Assembly (NCBI GenBank): GCA_027922465.2
Contig: BQMF02000282.1
Span: 124,001 to 188,000, forward strand
DNA from: Turritopsis dohrnii
Lineage: Eukaryota > Cnidaria > Hydrozoa > Anthoathecata > Oceaniidae
DNA: 64,000 nucleotides
Direction of reading: 5' to 3'
Part shown: piece after piece, positions 31,845 through 44,420 of the stretch
Layout: each line of letters begins with the position of its first letter
How positions within the stretch are numbered: position 1 is the first letter of the stretch
Notes under the pieces: model-generated
The model's database searches: none
The model's input: only the letters and a program-made list of their open reading frames with translations
What the model was told of the DNA's origin: nothing
Translations under genes and position numbers: made by a program

Positions 31845-33090
31845 TCAATCGCGTCTGATCAAAGGCCTTGATCCCTTGACTGGTCCTATGGCATGTAAAG
31901 CTCCTAACTCCTCCTCTGAGCTTATAGAACGCCAATTTCCTGGTACAGGTTGGCCAGAACTGTCTTCAGAATCAATGAAACCACTCGGAGAATAAAAAGC
32001 ATTATCTGTCTGACGCAAATAGTTATGAAGCGTCAGACAAGCCAGAGTGTATTGTTGGACATTTTCGACAGTAGCTCTTATAGGCTTTTGAAAAATCCGC
32101 CAACGTGCAGAGAGAATACCAAAAGCATTTTCAATAACTCTACGTCCTCGAGAGTGTCTGTAGTTGTAAATTCTTTCTTCCTCATTTGCATTTTGACCAG
32201 GATATAGTCGCATAAGCCAATGTTTAAGGGGAAAGATTTCATCACCAAGTAAGAAATAGGGCACAAGATAATCATCGGTTTTCGCAAGTCTTGATGGTGG
32301 TGGTAGATTTAGCAAATTTGAACCAAACATCTTTCCTAACGTTGAACTCGACAGAACACCACTGTCGTTGTTACTTCCGAATTGTCCAAGATCAAAAAGA
32401 GTAAAGTTGTAATTTGCATCACAAATAGCGAGCAACACTATACTGAAGAAGCCCTTGTAATTGTAATATTGTGTACCTGTTAATTTAGGACATGTTCCAA
32501 CTCTCTTTAAACTGTTTAGAAATTTTTTCCCATTCTTCTGCTGTATTTGGTGGATTAAGATACTCGTCTTTCAAACACTGATAGATAGCTTCACATGTTT
32601 CGTTGATAATATTACTGACAGTTGTCTTACCAAGTCTAAATGAAAAACTTAGTGACTGCTGGGCATCTCCAGTTGCAAGAAATCTAAGAGTAACAGCTAG
32701 TCTTTCAGCACTGGGTATGCATTTCCGAAAGTTTCTGTTTTGTTTCAAAATCAATGGGTTCCCCATGGAAAGAAGATGTTGGAATCGTTCTGGAGACATT
32801 CTGAAATATCTAAAACGACGAAAATGTATTTTATGTATTATGTATTAATGCAATTTCAGCAGCAATTATAAATGGCTGCAATTACCTAAAGCCTACCTAA
32901 AATAGTATTCTCTATCACCAGCTTGAAGTTCTTGTACTAACTGATGATATTCACCAAGCTGTTCTCTTTTCAGAAAGATGTCTCGAACCCAAAATCTAGG
33001 TTGCCTCCTCTTACGTTTATTTTGTTCTTTTCTTCTTCTTTGCCTTAACAAAATCCAAAGCAAAAGTTCTTCCTCGATGTTATCTGTCAT
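31845..33090 (-). pseudogene. HARBI1-type DDE transposase, first catalytic Asp deleted
   Basis: Exon one (32893-33090) has an Arg/Lys-rich N-terminus; a GT-AG intron (about 32811-32892) separates it from exon two. Helix-turn-helix sequence (ATGDAQQSLSFSFRLGKTTV) precedes the catalytic core. The second Asp is in FTLFDLGQFG and the Glu in RRVIENAFGI. Between KESWNMS and the YYNYKGFFSIVLL block, the stretch that carries the first Asp (DGKH in the second Harbinger copy, 42841) is missing, and a stop lies there (about 32485). The enzyme is therefore inactive. It would cut and rejoin element ends at TWA targets. Confidence 0.85.
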
Positions 33091-33191
33091 GTTTCTTTTA
33101 AAGAAAGAATTAAACCCGCGTTTATTTTATTTTTAAGTGGAAAGGTCTTCGCGCTAATACTCAATATGATTAACTCCAGAGACAAAAATTA

Positions 33192-34141
33192 AGGATAGTC
33201 CATACCCTAACCCTAAGCATGATTTCAGTTTTTCCCTGATAATTTGAAATGTGTTGATCCTTTTTTAATTATCTGTCTAATGAGCCATATTTTGTTTATT
33301 AAAAATGAAAAGGACAGGAATTAGAAGAAAAAAAGTAAAATTTAGAACGCATTGAATTAAAAAGTTCCAACTCCCCTCCATTACACGTTCTTTTCAAACA
33401 AATTGCACTTTTGAAATCCATGATCATTTGTCGAAAAATGTTTACCACAGTTTTTTTAAAAACTCATTACTTCCAAAAATATAAAGCTTTTTGTTCATGA
33501 CCCTATAAAAACTTTGATTCTTTAACTTCAACTCTCCCTCACGGGGCGAATTTTGATTCTTTTCAAAATATGTTTTTGCGCAAAGGCCAACTGAACAAAA
33601 TGAAAAAAACTGCATGGTTATATCTCAAGGGGAGTTGGAACTCTTGAAATGTTGGTCATCAAGCTAAAATTACTTTCAGTGAAAATCACATTTAAAGATT
33701 TTTTCTTCTTCCATCGCTTGTGTAAACAAAATTGAATAGCGATCAAATTCTATTGTGAATGTGTTAGAATGTATAAAAAGTTAAAAAGGTAGAAAACTCA
33801 TATGCATTGAATAATGATAGTGTGTATAATTATAAAGAAAACCACCTGGTTTTATTTTTAACGATAATAAAGCAAAATATTTAATACGAAAAGTAAACAA
33901 AGCCGAAAAAGTATGTATGGCGTCATGCATGTGCGTATATTCTCTTTGATAGAAAAATCAAAGTTAATTACTTGTGTAAACAAAGATTTTTTTGCCTTTT
34001 GGTTTTTGCTAATAACTCCATAAATATTCGGAATTTTAAAATTCTGATTGCAGAATCTGTTTTTAAATAAAAAATTGAAAGGAAATACTGAAAAAAATTT
34101 TTTTTCAAAAAAAAATCACCTCGGAGGGTATGGACTATCCT
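33192..34141. mobile_element. 950-bp MITE with AGGATAGTCCATACCCT ends
   Basis: Terminal repeats AGGATAGTCCATACCCT (33192) and its reverse complement (ending 34141) are flanked by TA on both sides. Inside, AGTTCCAACTCCCCT and its inverse (33363, 33628) make a second foldback. No convincing ORF. Confidence 0.85.
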
Positions 34142-35134
34142 TAACCCGAAAAAATTAGCGCAATTTAGCGCCTCATCGAAACCAAGCTTTAATGAAAGAC
34201 CCAAAACTCATGCAAAATGTAATACTTAAAGGCCACTTTCAATATTAATTCATAAAAATGTTAACTTTTTTATACTTTTGGAATACTTCTAGAAGTTATT
34301 TTAGCCGTTTTATGTTGAAAACTTCCCAATTCAATTATCCTTTAAAACTTCTTTAAAAAGTCAGTAAAATATGCACACCGAGCACGCGAAACGTTCTCGA
34401 ACCGATTTGGTTTATGTTTTGAGGAAGTTGTTTAGATTATTTAGAAGAAGCTTTGAAGAAGAATTTTAAGATTTTATCTACTATTGCAATCGAAATATAA
34501 TCATGAGAACGTTCCTTATGGAGGAAATATTGATATTTAGCTGACTCTGGAAAAAAATTCTTGAAAAAGAGGTGAATGTTTGATAGTAAACGAAACTTTG
34601 CTGTGAAAAAAAGCTTTAAATATCACAGCAGAAATGCATGTAGTATCAAAATTACTGGTGAATACGTCCTATCAATAAATGCATGAATATGTTCATTTCA
34701 TTTAATTAATATTACGCCGAAAGTTGAAGATATTGAAAGAAAACAAAAACAAATGACATTGTCATAGCAGCACAAATCACTTTTGTGTTGTGAATGAATT
34801 GATCCAAACATACATACTGCAAGTATAAACATGTGCAAGATATTGGTGAACGATATGTCTTGGGGAATTCCAGACTGTATCAAATTATTCATCACTGTAC
34901 AATGGTCGGTCAAGTTATCACTGTGTGGAACCGATTAGCTTTAAATTCACATTTAAAAGATTTTAAGATTACATTGTTCAAGATAATCCTACAAACTGCT
35001 TAATGGAGGCACTTGGATATATGTCAGGAAAACAAACTTTGGATGATGATTCGAATCCAGCCAATTATATACATACAATGAGATCACTAAAGCCTTGTGA
35101 AAATTTGGAGTGTAATATGTTCTAGGACACAATA
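34142..35134. other. non-coding stretch
   Basis: AT-rich sequence, nothing supportable. The 71-codon minus ORF near 34698 has no recognisable feature. Confidence 0.5.
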
Positions 35135-36032
35135 CCTTAAGGGGATTTTTTTTGCGTGGATTAAGTTTTGCGACTTTTGCGAATTTTAGTCAAATTCGCA
35201 AAAAAAATTGACGCAAAACGTCAAGAAATGAACGATTCGTGAAAATAAATCCACGCAAAATTTCATGATTTTATTTGCTTATTTTTTGGCTCTGTGTACC
35301 TTTTGTATAATAACTATTTCCTTGTACTTATCAAGCATCCATTGGTTTTGCAATGTGGCAGGCATGGAAATGGTGATTTTCGCTGCAAATACTCTCTACC
35401 TCTGTAGTCATTAATTTGCATTTTTGACAAAGGCACCACTCTGTATACTCAGGACGATTACTTTCAGCACTACGATCGCTTTCAGTACGATTGGTTTCAG
35501 AATTATCGTTGTTTTCATCTTCTGATGAAGATACTATTGGCTCAAAGCTATACGGAACTAACTTGTTTGTACATAAAAATTCGTAACTAAAACTTTCATC
35601 AATGCTACTTTCAGACATGTTTCTTTTTCTCGTATAACATACGCTACATTTATTTTGAACTTTTGTACATCATTATAAATTCTCGGCTCCAGATCCCAAA
35701 CTTTTCAGTGATCTTGAAAAAAACCGGCTTTTTGCAGAAATATAAAGGGCTCGTTCATGTAGAATAAAAGTTCTTTCGCTTATAAAATTATGATTTTTAA
35801 GTTATATTAACAGACAGGTTAAGTAGAAAAAGATTTTTGATAAATTAAATTTTCAAGTTAAGTTCCCCTTTTAGCTATATTATAAAGTACACGCATTGCA
35901 CTTTGTGCCCATTCGGAAATATAAATCCAAACATTTTCCTTTAGAAGCTCCGACTCAAAAAATTATTCCACGCAAAACGCTCTCAAACCTTGGCTCGCAA
36001 AAGTTAGTCCACGCAAAAAAATCACTTTAAGG
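35135..36032 (-). mobile_element. TA-flanked element with CCTTAAGGGGATT termini (copy 2)
   Basis: 898 bp, TA on each side (35133-35134, 36033-36034), with termini matching the MITE at 21668 but in the other orientation. This longer version keeps a small cysteine-rich ORF and is probably closer to the parental transposon. Confidence 0.88.
35331..35618 (-). CDS. cysteine-rich (P2X7 C-terminal-like) ORF inside the TA element
   Basis: A 95-codon ORF: acidic, Ser-rich N-terminal part, then EWCLCQKCKLMTTEVESIC, a Cys pattern like the zinc-binding C-terminal region of P2X7-type proteins that is also carried by some transposon and domesticated proteins. The start MSESSIDES is the first Met. The 3' part is shared with copy 1 near 21843. 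It may be the N-terminal exon of a lost transposase, or a separate DNA-binding subunit. The family match is from memory of the motif only. Confidence 0.5.
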   Translation of the reverse strand: MSESSIDESFSYEFLCTNKLVPYSFEPIVSSSEDENNDNSETNRTESDRSAESNRPEYTEWCLCQKCKLMTTEVESICSENHHFHACHIAKPMDA

Positions 36033-37640
36033 TATATCATGTTTGAAAAGAACGTTTTCATACAGATCCTAACAAAGTTTACGATCGTTATCGTTACCGT
36101 GTCGTTTACGCAAAATTCAAATGTCGGTAACGATCCATCGTTTCCCATAATCAGATTTCCTTTTTCCTTAGATAATCACAAACTTTTCGTTTATTAATGT
36201 CTAGTTCTCAAAATATTTGTGATTAAGCCGTAACTCACGATGATTACAATTTATTCGGCATTGCCCTTGCGAGCGACTAACGAAATTATAGCTATGCTGA
36301 AATCACAACATTATGATGTAATATCTCTTCGAAATGAATGAAGATTCTCGCACATGTTAAATAAAGAACATTCTTTGATGTCTGCGAATGTAAAGATTAC
36401 AATTAAGTGAAAAACGGCCTTTACGTTATGTACAAATTTACGTCAAAAGAAAGATATTCATGCTAGTGACGCATTTAATGAAGACAAATACACGATGAAA
36501 AATTTTTTTTAATCTTTTGAGTTTAGTTCTCTAACATCAGGCAGGTGGTTCAAATCGATTAAAACTAGCCTGTAGCTTTAGCTAAAAATGCCCCCGCCCT
36601 CAAGCATTCCAATTTGTACACACAGCAAGCTATACATTGCAAGCTATACAACGGAAACAAAAACAAAGAATACTTTGTTACTTTTTGTTATCTCTTGATC
36701 CTATTAGTAAGTAAGTAAGTAAGTAAGTAATATCAGAAAGTATTGGCTACAAACAAAAGAAATGTGTGAACTGAAACCATGGTTGCATATTTTATAATCA
36801 AAGTAAGATAAACATTTGTTAAGGAAATTCTGTAAGAGCCAAAAGAAAGAAAAAAAATTTTTTGCAAAAAAAATTAAAGCGAAAAATCCATTAGAAATCT
36901 GCGTTTCAAACTTTGATTCGAAACAAGAAATATAGCCAAAGTTTACATAAAAAACAAGAAAAAAATATAAGAAGGTTTTATTGATCATGATCACACACCA
37001 GGTTTGGGGGACAGAAAAAAGAAGGAAAACACGAAGAACGACGATTTGTAGGCTTTCTTGCATACACAGAAATCCAATTAAAATCTTTTTAAGGCAAGAT
37101 CTGCCAAAAATCAGTGCATTGAATAAAATTTATCGAACGAAAGATTATGTAGAGCTAAAACATATACAAAAATAAAATATTGTTGGCAAAATTCCAGATT
37201 TCAAGCTGTGCTTCAAAATCCTAGTCGTTCACTTCACTAAAACAACACAAAAGTAATATGAAAAATGTCAAAGCAATTTTAGCATACGAACTTCCTAAAT
37301 AACATAGTATAATATAATAATAAATTAGGAAAGAGATACTAAAAAACATTCCACTTACAGTACCATGCTTTGAAACGGGAAAAAAAAGCAAAGTCAGCTA
37401 ATTAATTGTATTCCACCGTGTAACGTCAACACGAAAGTTGGAAGATGATGATGATGATGATGATAATGATGATGATGATGAACAAAATCGGAACTGACAT
37501 TCGCCTATCTCGCGAATACGCTCGCTGCGGGGGCAATCAGTCACATTTTAATTTAAAACGTGATTTATGTTAAAAGATAAATAATAATGAATAAATAAAT
37601 AATAGTCATAAGGTCGAGAAAAAAAAATTGTCAGCAGTTT
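36033..37640. other. non-coding stretch with simple repeats
   Basis: Contains an AGTA/TAAG tetranucleotide run (36705-36730) and a GAT run (37444-37484). Near 36085-36150, CGTTACCG/CGGTAACG motifs recur that also appear at 40880-40965, possibly ends of an unrelated element. No gene supported. Confidence 0.6.
37444..37484. repeat. GAT microsatellite
   Basis: Thirteen GAT-like triplets with one interruption (AATGAT). Confidence 0.95.
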
Positions 37641-37845
37641 TCTTATGAGATATTCTCCACTACCAGCCAATCAGTTTATTACTTTATTTGAACGCTTTGT
37701 TATCAATAAAAAGCTGTTCGTTCCCAGATCATTTCTCAATTGTTCTATTTCTACTGACATCAGCATAGTGCAACCCTCAGCTCTACATATAACAATTCAG
37801 TGCATGCTTGCTTCTTTTTCTCTGTGTGCTCGTTCTTCGTGTGTT

Positions 37846-40513
37846 ATGGCATCAAAGCGGAAAACTGTGACAAAGAAGACATTTTTAAAATGGCAAAACT
37901 CTTCCGATTTTGAATTTGAAGTCGATGATAACGACGATCTTACAATTCTAAAATGCAAAATATGTACAACTTACCTTGCAGAGATTAGAAAAGAGGCACG
38001 TAAAAGGAATATTCGTGGTAATGTATTGGATGGTATTTTTAACTACAATGATGGGGTTACGTACATTCAAAAGGCCAACTTTGATAAACACGTGAAATCT
38101 GGCTCCCTACATTCTTGGGCGAAAATCAACTTTGCAAAGTCAGAAACCGGATCTACCGCAGATCCAACACCGTTGTTGGAACCCAATCAAGCCATGATCA
38201 CTGATGTTGTGGAAAAGTCAGCAAGAGCTAATTATGAAAAGTTAATGCGAACAGCTCTTCATGTTGCTTTGAAAGAAAAGCCTTACTGTGATTTTCCCGA
38301 TTTGATTGATCTTCAAAAGAGTAATGGCTTAAAATTCCTTCAAGGAAAGACACATAGGAAAGTATGTGCGGAGCTTGTTGAATGCCTAGCCGATGTACAT
38401 AGATCAGATTTGCACGAAATACTCAAAAATGCAAATTTTTATTCAACTCTATTTGATGGATCTCAGCCAAAAACGACGTTTTCTGAAAAAGAGCTTTTGT
38501 ATATAAAAGTATTGATTTGAGGTAAAGCCATTGATCTTCTGTACAAATGCATACATATGAATGATTACGGCTCAGACGCAAATGATTTAGAATATGCTTT
38601 CGATGACACATTCAAGGAATATTGTAAATTAGAAGATCGTTTCACTCCTTTACTCATTTCCCATTGTGCAGATGGTGCAAGCATTAATATGGGTCGATAC
38701 AATGGTGCTTGCACTCAAATGAAAGCTGATGCTCGGCCTTGGATGCTAATTATCCATTGTGCAAACCATCGCTTGGAATTAGCAGTTGCTGATGCTTATA
38801 AGGAGCCGAATTTCAAAGAGATCGATACTTTTCTCCTGCAAGTGTATCAGCTTTTTAAAAACAGTGGCAAGCTTAAACGTCTTATGCATACCATTGCTCT
38901 TAATCTAAACGTGATGGCCGTAGCATTCGTCAAGAGCTATGGAACCAGATTCCAAAACCATAAGTATCGGGCAATCAAAGCTTTTACTGTTAACTTTGGT
39001 TCCCCTTTACCTTTTATGCGAAAATGCCGTTGCTGGTGGAAGAGAGTTTTGTAGATCAGCAACAACCCTGGCCACACTCAAAGATTTTTATGAAAAGCTT
39101 CAAAGCTATAAATATCTAGCTGCAATGCATTTTTATTGTCAAGCAATTCGCATAACCGCCCAACTATCATACACCATGCAGAAACAAAATAGTTTAGTAA
39201 CTGATATGATAGATTCCATCAAAGTAAGTGTAGAAAAGCTGGAGAATGTTACAATAGTTGAGGATCTGCCATTTCCATCCGTATACAATGAGGAGAACAA
39301 TACGGTGGTTATCGAAGCCAAAGCCACGAATTTACCCGCCACGCAAGCCTTTCGTGATCATCATCAATTGACAGAAAAACAAAAAGCAAGAGCTTTGAAG
39401 TTGGTAACACAACACAAAGAAAGTATAACACTCAAAAATGTGCAACAGGTATTTGTTATGAGAATTTTGTTCAACATTTAAATCGTTTTAATTATCGTAT
39501 TTACTGTATGACACAAAATTGAAGCTGTGCTATGACTGTTTTCTTTGTTATTATTTTCAGGGTCAACAAAGTGTTCAACAAATTCGAAACCGTTTATTGC
39601 CAACTATTATTGAGTCAATCACTGAGCGCTTTAAGTCTTTTGAAGACGAAATTTTTCAATCAATGTTTATCATTGACCACCACCGCTGGGATCATGATAA
39701 TTTAAATTATGGGATGAAAGAAATCAACAGTTTGGCAAATCATTTCTCAGAGCTCTTGCGATTTCACGACTTCAACCTCCAAGCTGCCCTTTTCGAGTTT
39801 CGTCAATTAAAGAAGCTTGTCCACGCTAAATATAACCACATGCAGCAACCAACATCGTTATGGAATGTCATCTTTCAGCAACATAGTGAAGCATTCCTTA
39901 ACATCTCAGTGGCGGATTTAGAGGTATGTCGAAATTTGTGTAGGAGAGCATTAACATAATTTGTGAATTCAATTTATATTACCAATGGGATTATTTGAAC
40001 GCTTTTCTTTTATGGTTAGATTGCTAACACTCTCCTACACAAATTTCCACATACCTCTAAATCCGCCACTGCATCTTACTGATATTTGAAATCATTCTGT
40101 GTATCAGTTGCTCGTCAAGCACAGTGGAGCGTGGGTTCAGTACTCTGAACAGAATCTTGACAGTATCACGTGTTAACCTTGGAAAGAAACACATTGATGA
40201 CCTAATGTTGCTGAGAGTCAACGTTCCCACATTAGTCAGTTTAGATCCCAATTACGAGGAGAAGTTGATAGAGAAATCAGTCAACGAGTATTTAAAGCAA
40301 CGGCGTTACCACAATACAAAGTCAAATACATCCACTAAGACGTTCAAAAACCGTGATGTCACTTTAACTGAGGATTTGTTTTTGCCTCAGAAAAGAGTTA
40401 AGGTTCACCACCAGAATGATCTTCTTCTTGATGAAGGCTACTTAGATATCAGCGAATCCTCATGTTCATCTGAATCCTCATCAGAAGATAGTGACGGCGA
40501 CGACATAGAATAA
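37846..40513 (+). pseudogene. hAT-family transposase (ZNF862-like), interrupted
   Basis: The likely start is Met 37846 (MASKRKTVTKKTF). A zinc-finger-like region (LKCKICTTYLAE ... NFDKHVKSGSLHSW) is followed by the catalytic region (HCADGASINMGR, IIHCANHRLELAV) and the hAT C-terminal dimerisation region (VERGFSTLNRIL, DDLMLLRVN). Breaks: in-frame TGA at 38518-38520, a frameshift near 38995, one intron (about 39449-39560, GT-AG) and a 165-bp MITE at 39907-40071. The C-terminal exon is otherwise open to TAA at 40511-40513. hAT enzymes cut and paste with 8-bp duplications; the element's own ends were not located. Confidence 0.85.
39907..40071. mobile_element. 165-bp MITE with CAGTGGCGGATTTAGAGG ends (copy 1)
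   Basis: CAGTGGCGGATTTAGAGGTA and its inverse form the ends, with CATCT repeated on both sides (39902-39906, 40072-40076). Removing one copy of the duplication plus the insert leaves the hAT reading frame open across the site, so the insertion broke an already existing ORF. Confidence 0.93.
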
Positions 40514-41063
40514 AATCTGAACTTTTAATTTGTTCACAAAACCTGTGTTATTTTATTATATTACATGATGATTACTAAACCTGATTTTTTACCCTGTCAC
40601 ACTTGAAATAACACAGAGCCTGATCTTGATAACTTAGGTATATTAAGTGATTATTCACCAATTTGCTGTTGCTAGGGAGGATGACCACCGTTGCTAAGGT
40701 AAATTTGAAACTTCCTTCTTTATACGAATTCATTTGTTCACCTAACGATAAAATATGAAAACATAAGTGGTACCAGCAGGACTCGTTCTCGTGTTATTCA
40801 ATGAAATAAAAAAGCATCTTAGTTTCCAGCTCCCTTTACAATCTGGTTTTATTTCATTAACGTTCCCGTCGTTTCCACATCGTTACCGTAAATCTAAATC
40901 TGCAGAAACGATTTCAGGTTCCATCGTTTCCGTAAATGTTAAATCACGGTAACGATAATTCGTTTCCCATGACACAACAAATTTCCATGCTTGCATTGTG
41001 TCATTTGTCTTTTCGTGCACATTGCTGTTATTCATAAACTCTATGGAAGTGGTAATATGGAGA

Positions 41064-41228
41064 CAGTGGTGGATCTAGAGTGTAGTTGCAACTTGTGGAG
41101 AAGCACATTGACATAATTTGTGACTTCAGTTCATATTATCAATGGGATTATTTGAACCTTTTTCTTTTATGTTTGAATTGCTAACACTCTCCTACACAAG
41201 TTGCAGCTTACCTCTGGATCCGTCACTG
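41064..41228. mobile_element. 165-bp MITE, copy 2
   Basis: Same length and internal sequence (CAATGGGATTATTTGAAC) as the copy at 39907, with more divergent ends (CAGTGGTGGATCTAGAG). No matching flanking duplication, so it is older. Confidence 0.85.
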
Positions 41229-42146
41229 GTTGGTTTAGTAGAAATAGATTTTCATATTGTATGTTATGTTGATTTATAAACAATATAATTTTTATCTTCT
41301 TGTAATCCTGTTAAATGTCATGGATTAAAATCTTCGAAATGCCCAAGTTTCTCCTGCTCTTATTAATGCAAGTTATGAACAATTTCATGTAATGTTTACT
41401 TAAATATATCACCAAATTCACATTTCTGGCAAAATTTGGAAGGTGTGCACGAAGAACAATTGTAAGGTCCTGATATCAAAGTCGGCAGTTACTTGCAGAT
41501 CATAAATAGCCAAGGTCTTCAGTTTTTAAACGAGTTTGCTTGTATAACTTTAATAGTTTAATAGTGTTGTGAAAGTCTTCAATCCCATACAGCCTTTTTT
41601 TCAAATGATTTTGGTTCACTTCTATCGAATATCATGTTATTTGCCATGTGAACTGTAACTCATATTTTGGGAATTGTGATAGACCTGTTCTCACATAAGC
41701 AGCAAGAAAAGAATGGATAGTCATTCAGATATCTTAAAAGTTAGCCTAAAGCAATTTCCTCTAGGCCTGATGCGGAAATTGTTCAAGCCATGAGGCTTCT
41801 AGTTAAATGTTTGTTATGCAAAACATTAAAAAATTCGCAGACTGCGTTCCTTCGCTAGAATTTATATGGCGTTATAAGTAGAGTCTCGCAGACTCTAAAT
41901 CGTAGACTAATTGCCATTTCGGCCGGAGGATGAGTAGTAGTAGTCCAAGGGTGTTTTAATACGGTATTCGCTTTCGCTGCTACCGTAATAAAAAACAGTA
42001 AGTTTATTTATTGGTTTTTATTAAGATTCACAGAATGATAAAATATGAAGTATTATTAACTTACGTGAATCCGTCTTTGATAATTGGCATTTTCCACTTC
42101 ACACTTTAGAAGAAACTACGCTCTTAATCGTAAGTCAAACGCGTTA
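41229..42146. other. non-coding stretch
   Basis: No gene. Contains the CTAG-flanked palindrome at 41761-41802 (see separate entry). Confidence 0.5.
41761..41802. mobile_element. 42-bp palindromic insert flanked by CTAG, second copy
   Basis: Same as 21365-21406 apart from one base; CTAG at both edges. The flanking DNA differs from the first copy, which argues for a mobile or recombinational unit rather than shared ancestry of the region. Confidence 0.55.
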
Positions 42147-44420
42147 AGGCCGGTTTCCATACAGCTACATTTTACGCTCGAGCGAAAAAAGCTCGGGAGA
42201 TTTTTTCTCGGGAGCACAAATTGATTTCCAAGCAAAAAAAATTTTTCATGCGCGTGTAAAAAATATCAAAACATTTAATATGGCAGTCGCAAACAGAAGA
42301 AAGTTATTAGTTTTACACAGTTTGAAACTGAACATATTGTCAACTTTGTTACTACGTCGCCAAAGAAGAAATAGGCAGATCCTTCGAGGAAAAAGAAAAT
42401 GTGGGTGAGAAAGCTTTTCTTGGAGAGACGTGCCAAAGGGTTATACAATGTTTTGGTGAAAGATTTGATGTTGTTTGACCAAGAGTATTTTTTCAAAGCA
42501 TTCAGAATGAATCCAACAATGTTTGAGGAATTACTTTCTTGGATTTCATCCTCCATACAGAAATCTTCTAAAATCCGCGATGTTACAGAGCCGAGTGAGC
42601 GTTTGTGTATCACTTTATGGTATTTGACAAGTGGTGATGCTCAAATTTCAATCGCTACCAGTTTTCAGAGTCAGTCCTCCAACAGTCACAAGAATTATAA
42701 GAGAAACATGTGAAGCTATTTGGGATCAATTGTATTGCAAACGTGGATATTTAGATGTACCAAATACTGAATTTAAATGGAGGAAAATTGCAAAAGAATT
42801 TGAAATGAGATGGAACTTTCCTCATTGCTTAGGAGCAATCGATGGTAAACATGTAATCATGCAGGCTCCTGCCTGCAGTGGCTCCGAAAATTTTAATTAT
42901 AAAAAGACACACAGTATTGTCCTACTTGCAGTGTGTAATGCAAGGTATGAATTTACCATGGTTGACATAGGAGATGCTGGGCGTCAAAGTGATGGTGGTG
43001 TCTATAAAAACAGTCAGCTTGGTTACGCAATTGATAATAATACTATCAATCGTCCTCCACCTAGTCGTATTTGTGATAGTATTGATGAATTGTACCCATG
43101 TGTATTTGTCGCTGATGGTGCATTTCAAATGAAGCCTTTTATGTTAAAACCTTACGCAAAACTTGATGCTGACATTTCTAGAAACGTTTTCAACTATAGA
43201 TTGTCCAGAGCAAGACGTATTATATTTATTTATTTATTTATTTATTTATTTACGAATTATTATTATTTATTATTGTTTAAGAAATACAAAAATTCACAGG
43301 CCAGTTAGATGGCCTCTACGAATCGCCCATTGTTTTGTAATTCGGATCGAATCGAAGCGGATAATCTTCCCAGTACTTGTCCAGTCTGTTCTTGAACGAG
43401 TTCATACTTGGAGCTTCTACGACATTCTTTGGGAGATTGTTCCAAATTTTGATGGCTCGATAGTAGAACGAATTAAATTGTAACCCTCTGACCCCATCAA
43501 TAGGAAAATTATACTCCAGTTGGGATGCATGGCTTCTAGGTAGTTTTCTTTGTCGAAAGGCTTGTGAGAGACAAACTTTATCGTAAACGTGAAAGTGCTT
43601 GTAAAGCTCAATCATGTCGCCTCTCTCTCTACGATATGATAGGGTTGGTAGATCAAGTTTGCGCAACCGTTCCTCATATGTAAGATCTCTAAGGCGATCT
43701 ACCAACTTGGTTGCTCTTCGTTGCACACTTTCGAGTAGTTTGGTATGTTTTTTCAGGTGTGGTGCCCAAACTGATTGGTAGTATTCGAGATGGGTCTGAC
43801 AAATGCGGTATATAGTTGTTTAAACAGTCGTTCGTCGAGAAACGTAAAACTGCGTCGGATCAGCCCAATCATAGAGTTAGCTTTCTGAACTTTTGAGTTC
43901 ATATGTTCTACAAATTTGAGATCTGTATCGATAATAACTCCCAGGTCTTTTTCTTCGAATACATGCTCTAGTTCTTGGTTGTAAAGTGTATAACGTTTTG
44001 TGTGTTGAATATTTTCAAACTTCCCAAGGGTTAATACGTGACATTTACCAGGGTGAAATTGTAACATCCACTTCTTAGCCCATGATTCTAGGGTGTCTAT
44101 GTCTCTTTGTAACTGATCAGCATCATCTTTGGAAGATACATTTCGCATGATTTTTGTGTCGTCAGCAAATAAGTAAGTTTCGGAAAAAATGGATTCGGGA
44201 AGGTCATTGATAAAGATAACAAAAAGGACAGGTCCGAGGACACTACCCTGCGGAACACCACTCAAAACCTTGGCAGGATACGATGAAGAACCATTTACTT
44301 TCACTACTTGAGAGCGGTCAGTAAGAAAGGCTTTAATCCAGTGCAACATTTTCCCTTCTATTCCGTAGCTCAATAGCTTGTTTATAAGACGTTGGTGGGG
44401 GACACTATCGAATGCTTTAG

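Noticed and set aside
33205..33217. CCCTAACCCTAA as telomeric sequence
   Set aside because: Only about two units, at the end of a MITE terminal repeat; chance or element sequence.
36704..37063. Minus-strand ORF of 119 codons
   Set aside because: Phe/Leu-rich translation of AT-rich DNA ending in a simple-repeat run; no motif.
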